Source: Mollicutes bacterium (GTDB lineage: Bacteria; Bacillota_I; Bacilli_A; RF39; UBA660). Taken from it: a DNA stretch of 5,975 bases. Where the stretch lies: positions 1 through 5,975 of the forward strand of contig DUPI01000085.1 of the NCBI GenBank assembly GCA_012838395.1, in the 5' to 3' direction. The translations under genes and the position numbers were made by a program. The stretch's first letter is position 1; every line of letters begins with the position of its first letter. The notes under the pieces are model-generated. The model ran no database searches. It was given only the letters and a program-made list of their open reading frames with translations, and had not been told where the DNA came from. Below are positions 5,124 through 5,975 of this stretch, in pieces.

Positions 5124-5426
5124 ATGAAAGCTGTTATTGAAACAGGTGGGAAGCAATATTATGTAGAAGAGGGAACTGTTCTATATCTTGAAAAGCTAGA
5201 CCAAGAAACAGGAGAAGAAGTTGTTTTTGACAAAGTATTAATGGTGAATGGTGTTGCCGGAAGACCTTACTTATCAAATGTGACTGTAACAGGTGAAGTT
5301 GTTAAACACGGTAAACAAAAAAAGATTATTGTTTATAAGTATAAAGCAAAGAAAAAATACCGCAAAAAACAAGGTCATCGTCAACCATATACTAAAGTGT
5401 TAATTAAACAAGTTAAAGAAAACTAA
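5124..5426 (+). CDS. rplU: 50S ribosomal protein L21
   Basis: A structural protein of the large ribosomal subunit that binds 23S rRNA and contacts L20. Seen: 100 residues, against the usual 101-104, beginning with the family start MKAVIETGGKQYYVEEG. It has a central segment FDKVLMVNG (35-43) and a very basic C-terminal part (about 61-85, VYKYKAKKKYRKKQGHRQ) that ends with the family motif HRQPYTKVLI (85-94). It is the first gene of its operon, behind a strong promoter and a structured leader. Only one base separates its stop from the prp start. Confidence 0.98.
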   Translation: MKAVIETGGKQYYVEEGTVLYLEKLDQETGEEVVFDKVLMVNGVAGRPYLSNVTVTGEVVKHGKQKKIIVYKYKAKKKYRKKQGHRQPYTKVLIKQVKEN

Positions 5427-5427
5427 T

Positions 5428-5730
5428 ATGATAAAAGTAAGGATTAAAAAAACTGATAATTTAATAGATGAAATAACTATTAAAGGTCATGCTAATTTTG
5501 CTGACATTGGTTATGATATTGTCTGTGCATCGGTATCAAGTATTGTTATTACAAGTATTAATGCGGCATTAAAACTTGATGAATATTGTTTAGAATATGA
5601 AGATGCTGATGGTTTTATTAAAATTAAAATGTTAAAACATGATAATGTAACAAAAACTTTAGTAAATAATATGATTGATTTATTAAAAGAACTTAAAATG
5701 AAATATCCCAAAAATATTAATGTAAATTAA
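5428..5730 (+). CDS. prp: Prp, cysteine protease that trims ribosomal protein L27
   Basis: Seen: 100 residues with the family signature GHANFADIGYDIVCASVS (20-37). The catalytic pair is H21 and C33, with D30 and S35 also conserved. The rest is an alternating beta/alpha fold ending in a helix (about 74-92, TKTLVNNMIDLLKELKMKY). Known: in Staphylococcus aureus, Prp (YsxB family) removes the N-terminal extension of L27 before ribosome assembly and is essential. It is found in Firmicutes and relatives whose L27 has the extension, and is normally encoded between rplU and rpmA, as here. The start has only a weak purine stretch upstream (AAAGAAAA) and lies one base after the rplU stop. Translation therefore probably relies on coupling and should be lower than that of its ribosomal-protein neighbours. 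Confidence 0.96.
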   Translation: MIKVRIKKTDNLIDEITIKGHANFADIGYDIVCASVSSIVITSINAALKLDEYCLEYEDADGFIKIKMLKHDNVTKTLVNNMIDLLKELKMKYPKNINVN

Positions 5731-5742
5731 GGAGGTGCCCAT

Positions 5743-5975
5743 ATGGCAAAATTATTACAATTAAATATTCAACTATTTGCTCAAAAGAAGGGGCAAGGTT
5801 CGACTAGAAATGGACGCGACTCAATCGCTAAAAGATTAGGTGCGAAAGCTGCAGACGGTGAGTTTGTAACGGGTGGCTCTATTTTATACCGTCAACGTGG
5901 TACGAAAGTTTATCCTGGTAAAAACGTAGGAATTGGTAGTGATGATACGGTTTATGCTAAAATGGACGGTTATGT
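5743..5975 (+). CDS. rpmA: 50S ribosomal protein L27 precursor, 3' end cut by window edge
   Basis: L27 reaches the peptidyl-transferase centre of the large subunit with its N-terminal tail. Seen: 77 whole codons before the window ends. The product starts MAKLLQLNIQLFAQKKG, and the family core follows: STRNGRDS (20-27), RLGAKAADGEFVTGGSILYR (31-50), QRGTKVYPG and DDTVYAKMDG. The segment LNIQLFA fits the Prp cleavage motif (LNLQFFA in S. aureus), so cleavage after A13 would expose QKKGQGST as the mature end. The 13-residue extension is four residues longer than the 9 of S. aureus. AAGGAGGTG (5729-5737) is a strong ribosome site that begins in the prp stop codon. Full-length L27 is usually about 90-100 residues, so roughly a fifth is missing. 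Confidence 0.97.
   Translation, partial: MAKLLQLNIQLFAQKKGQGSTRNGRDSIAKRLGAKAADGEFVTGGSILYRQRGTKVYPGKNVGIGSDDTVYAKMDGY

Noticed and set aside
5511..5711. Minus-strand open frame of 66 codons inside prp
   Set aside because: It is fully opposite a clear prp gene and lacks a ribosome site.
1..5975. CRISPR array, insertion sequence, tRNA or rRNA
   Set aside because: No direct-repeat/spacer pattern, terminal inverted repeats with a transposase, cloverleaf or rRNA-like segments were seen on either strand.

Overview
The window is visibly AT-rich and reads with the standard bacterial code: Trp is always TGG, and TGA is a real stop at the mreC/mreD junction. Gene content, order and signals point to a low-GC Firmicute of the Bacilli or a related uncultured lineage (for example RF39-, Erysipelotrichales- or Izemoplasma-like). 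Three things support this: small spore-coat-type proteins, the Bacillus-style order radC-mreC-mreD...rplU-prp-rpmA, and an L27 with the N-terminal extension that Prp removes. The exact lineage cannot be fixed from sequence reading alone.

Layout. Positions 1-424 (minus strand) carry two short helical spore-coat-type genes, the second cut by the window edge. They sit behind a sequence that matches a forespore sigma-G promoter. Positions 425-554 are a divergent control region that also holds a sigma-A promoter for proS. ProS (555-2243) is a full-length bacterial prolyl-tRNA synthetase with its insertion (editing) domain. Positions 2296-4813 form a tight plus-strand group: a membrane-anchored SPOR-domain protein, radC, mreC and mreD. 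Each gene overlaps the next or is separated by only a few bases, and an intrinsic terminator starts inside the mreD stop codon. An unrecognised 50-codon gene (4859-5011) lies after the terminator, and its last codons contain the -35 box of a strong promoter. That promoter drives a structured leader of about 90 nt followed by rplU (L21), prp (the L27-processing protease) and rpmA (L27, cut by the window end).

How it fits together. The plus-strand part looks like a contracted version of the Bacillus locus spoIIB-maf-radC-mreB-mreC-mreD-minC-minD-spoIVFA-spoIVFB-rplU-prp-rpmA. Here maf, mreB, minCD and spoIVFAB are absent. The SPOR protein sits where spoIIB would be, and the 50-residue orphan sits where min/spoIVF would be. 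The functional modules are translation (proS, rplU, prp, rpmA), peptidoglycan synthesis and cell shape (SPOR protein, mreC, mreD) and sporulation (coat pair). The most unusual items are the orphan small gene, the leader's two copies of an anti-Shine-Dalgarno pentamer, the sigma-G-like promoter, and the missing mreB and spoIVF genes.
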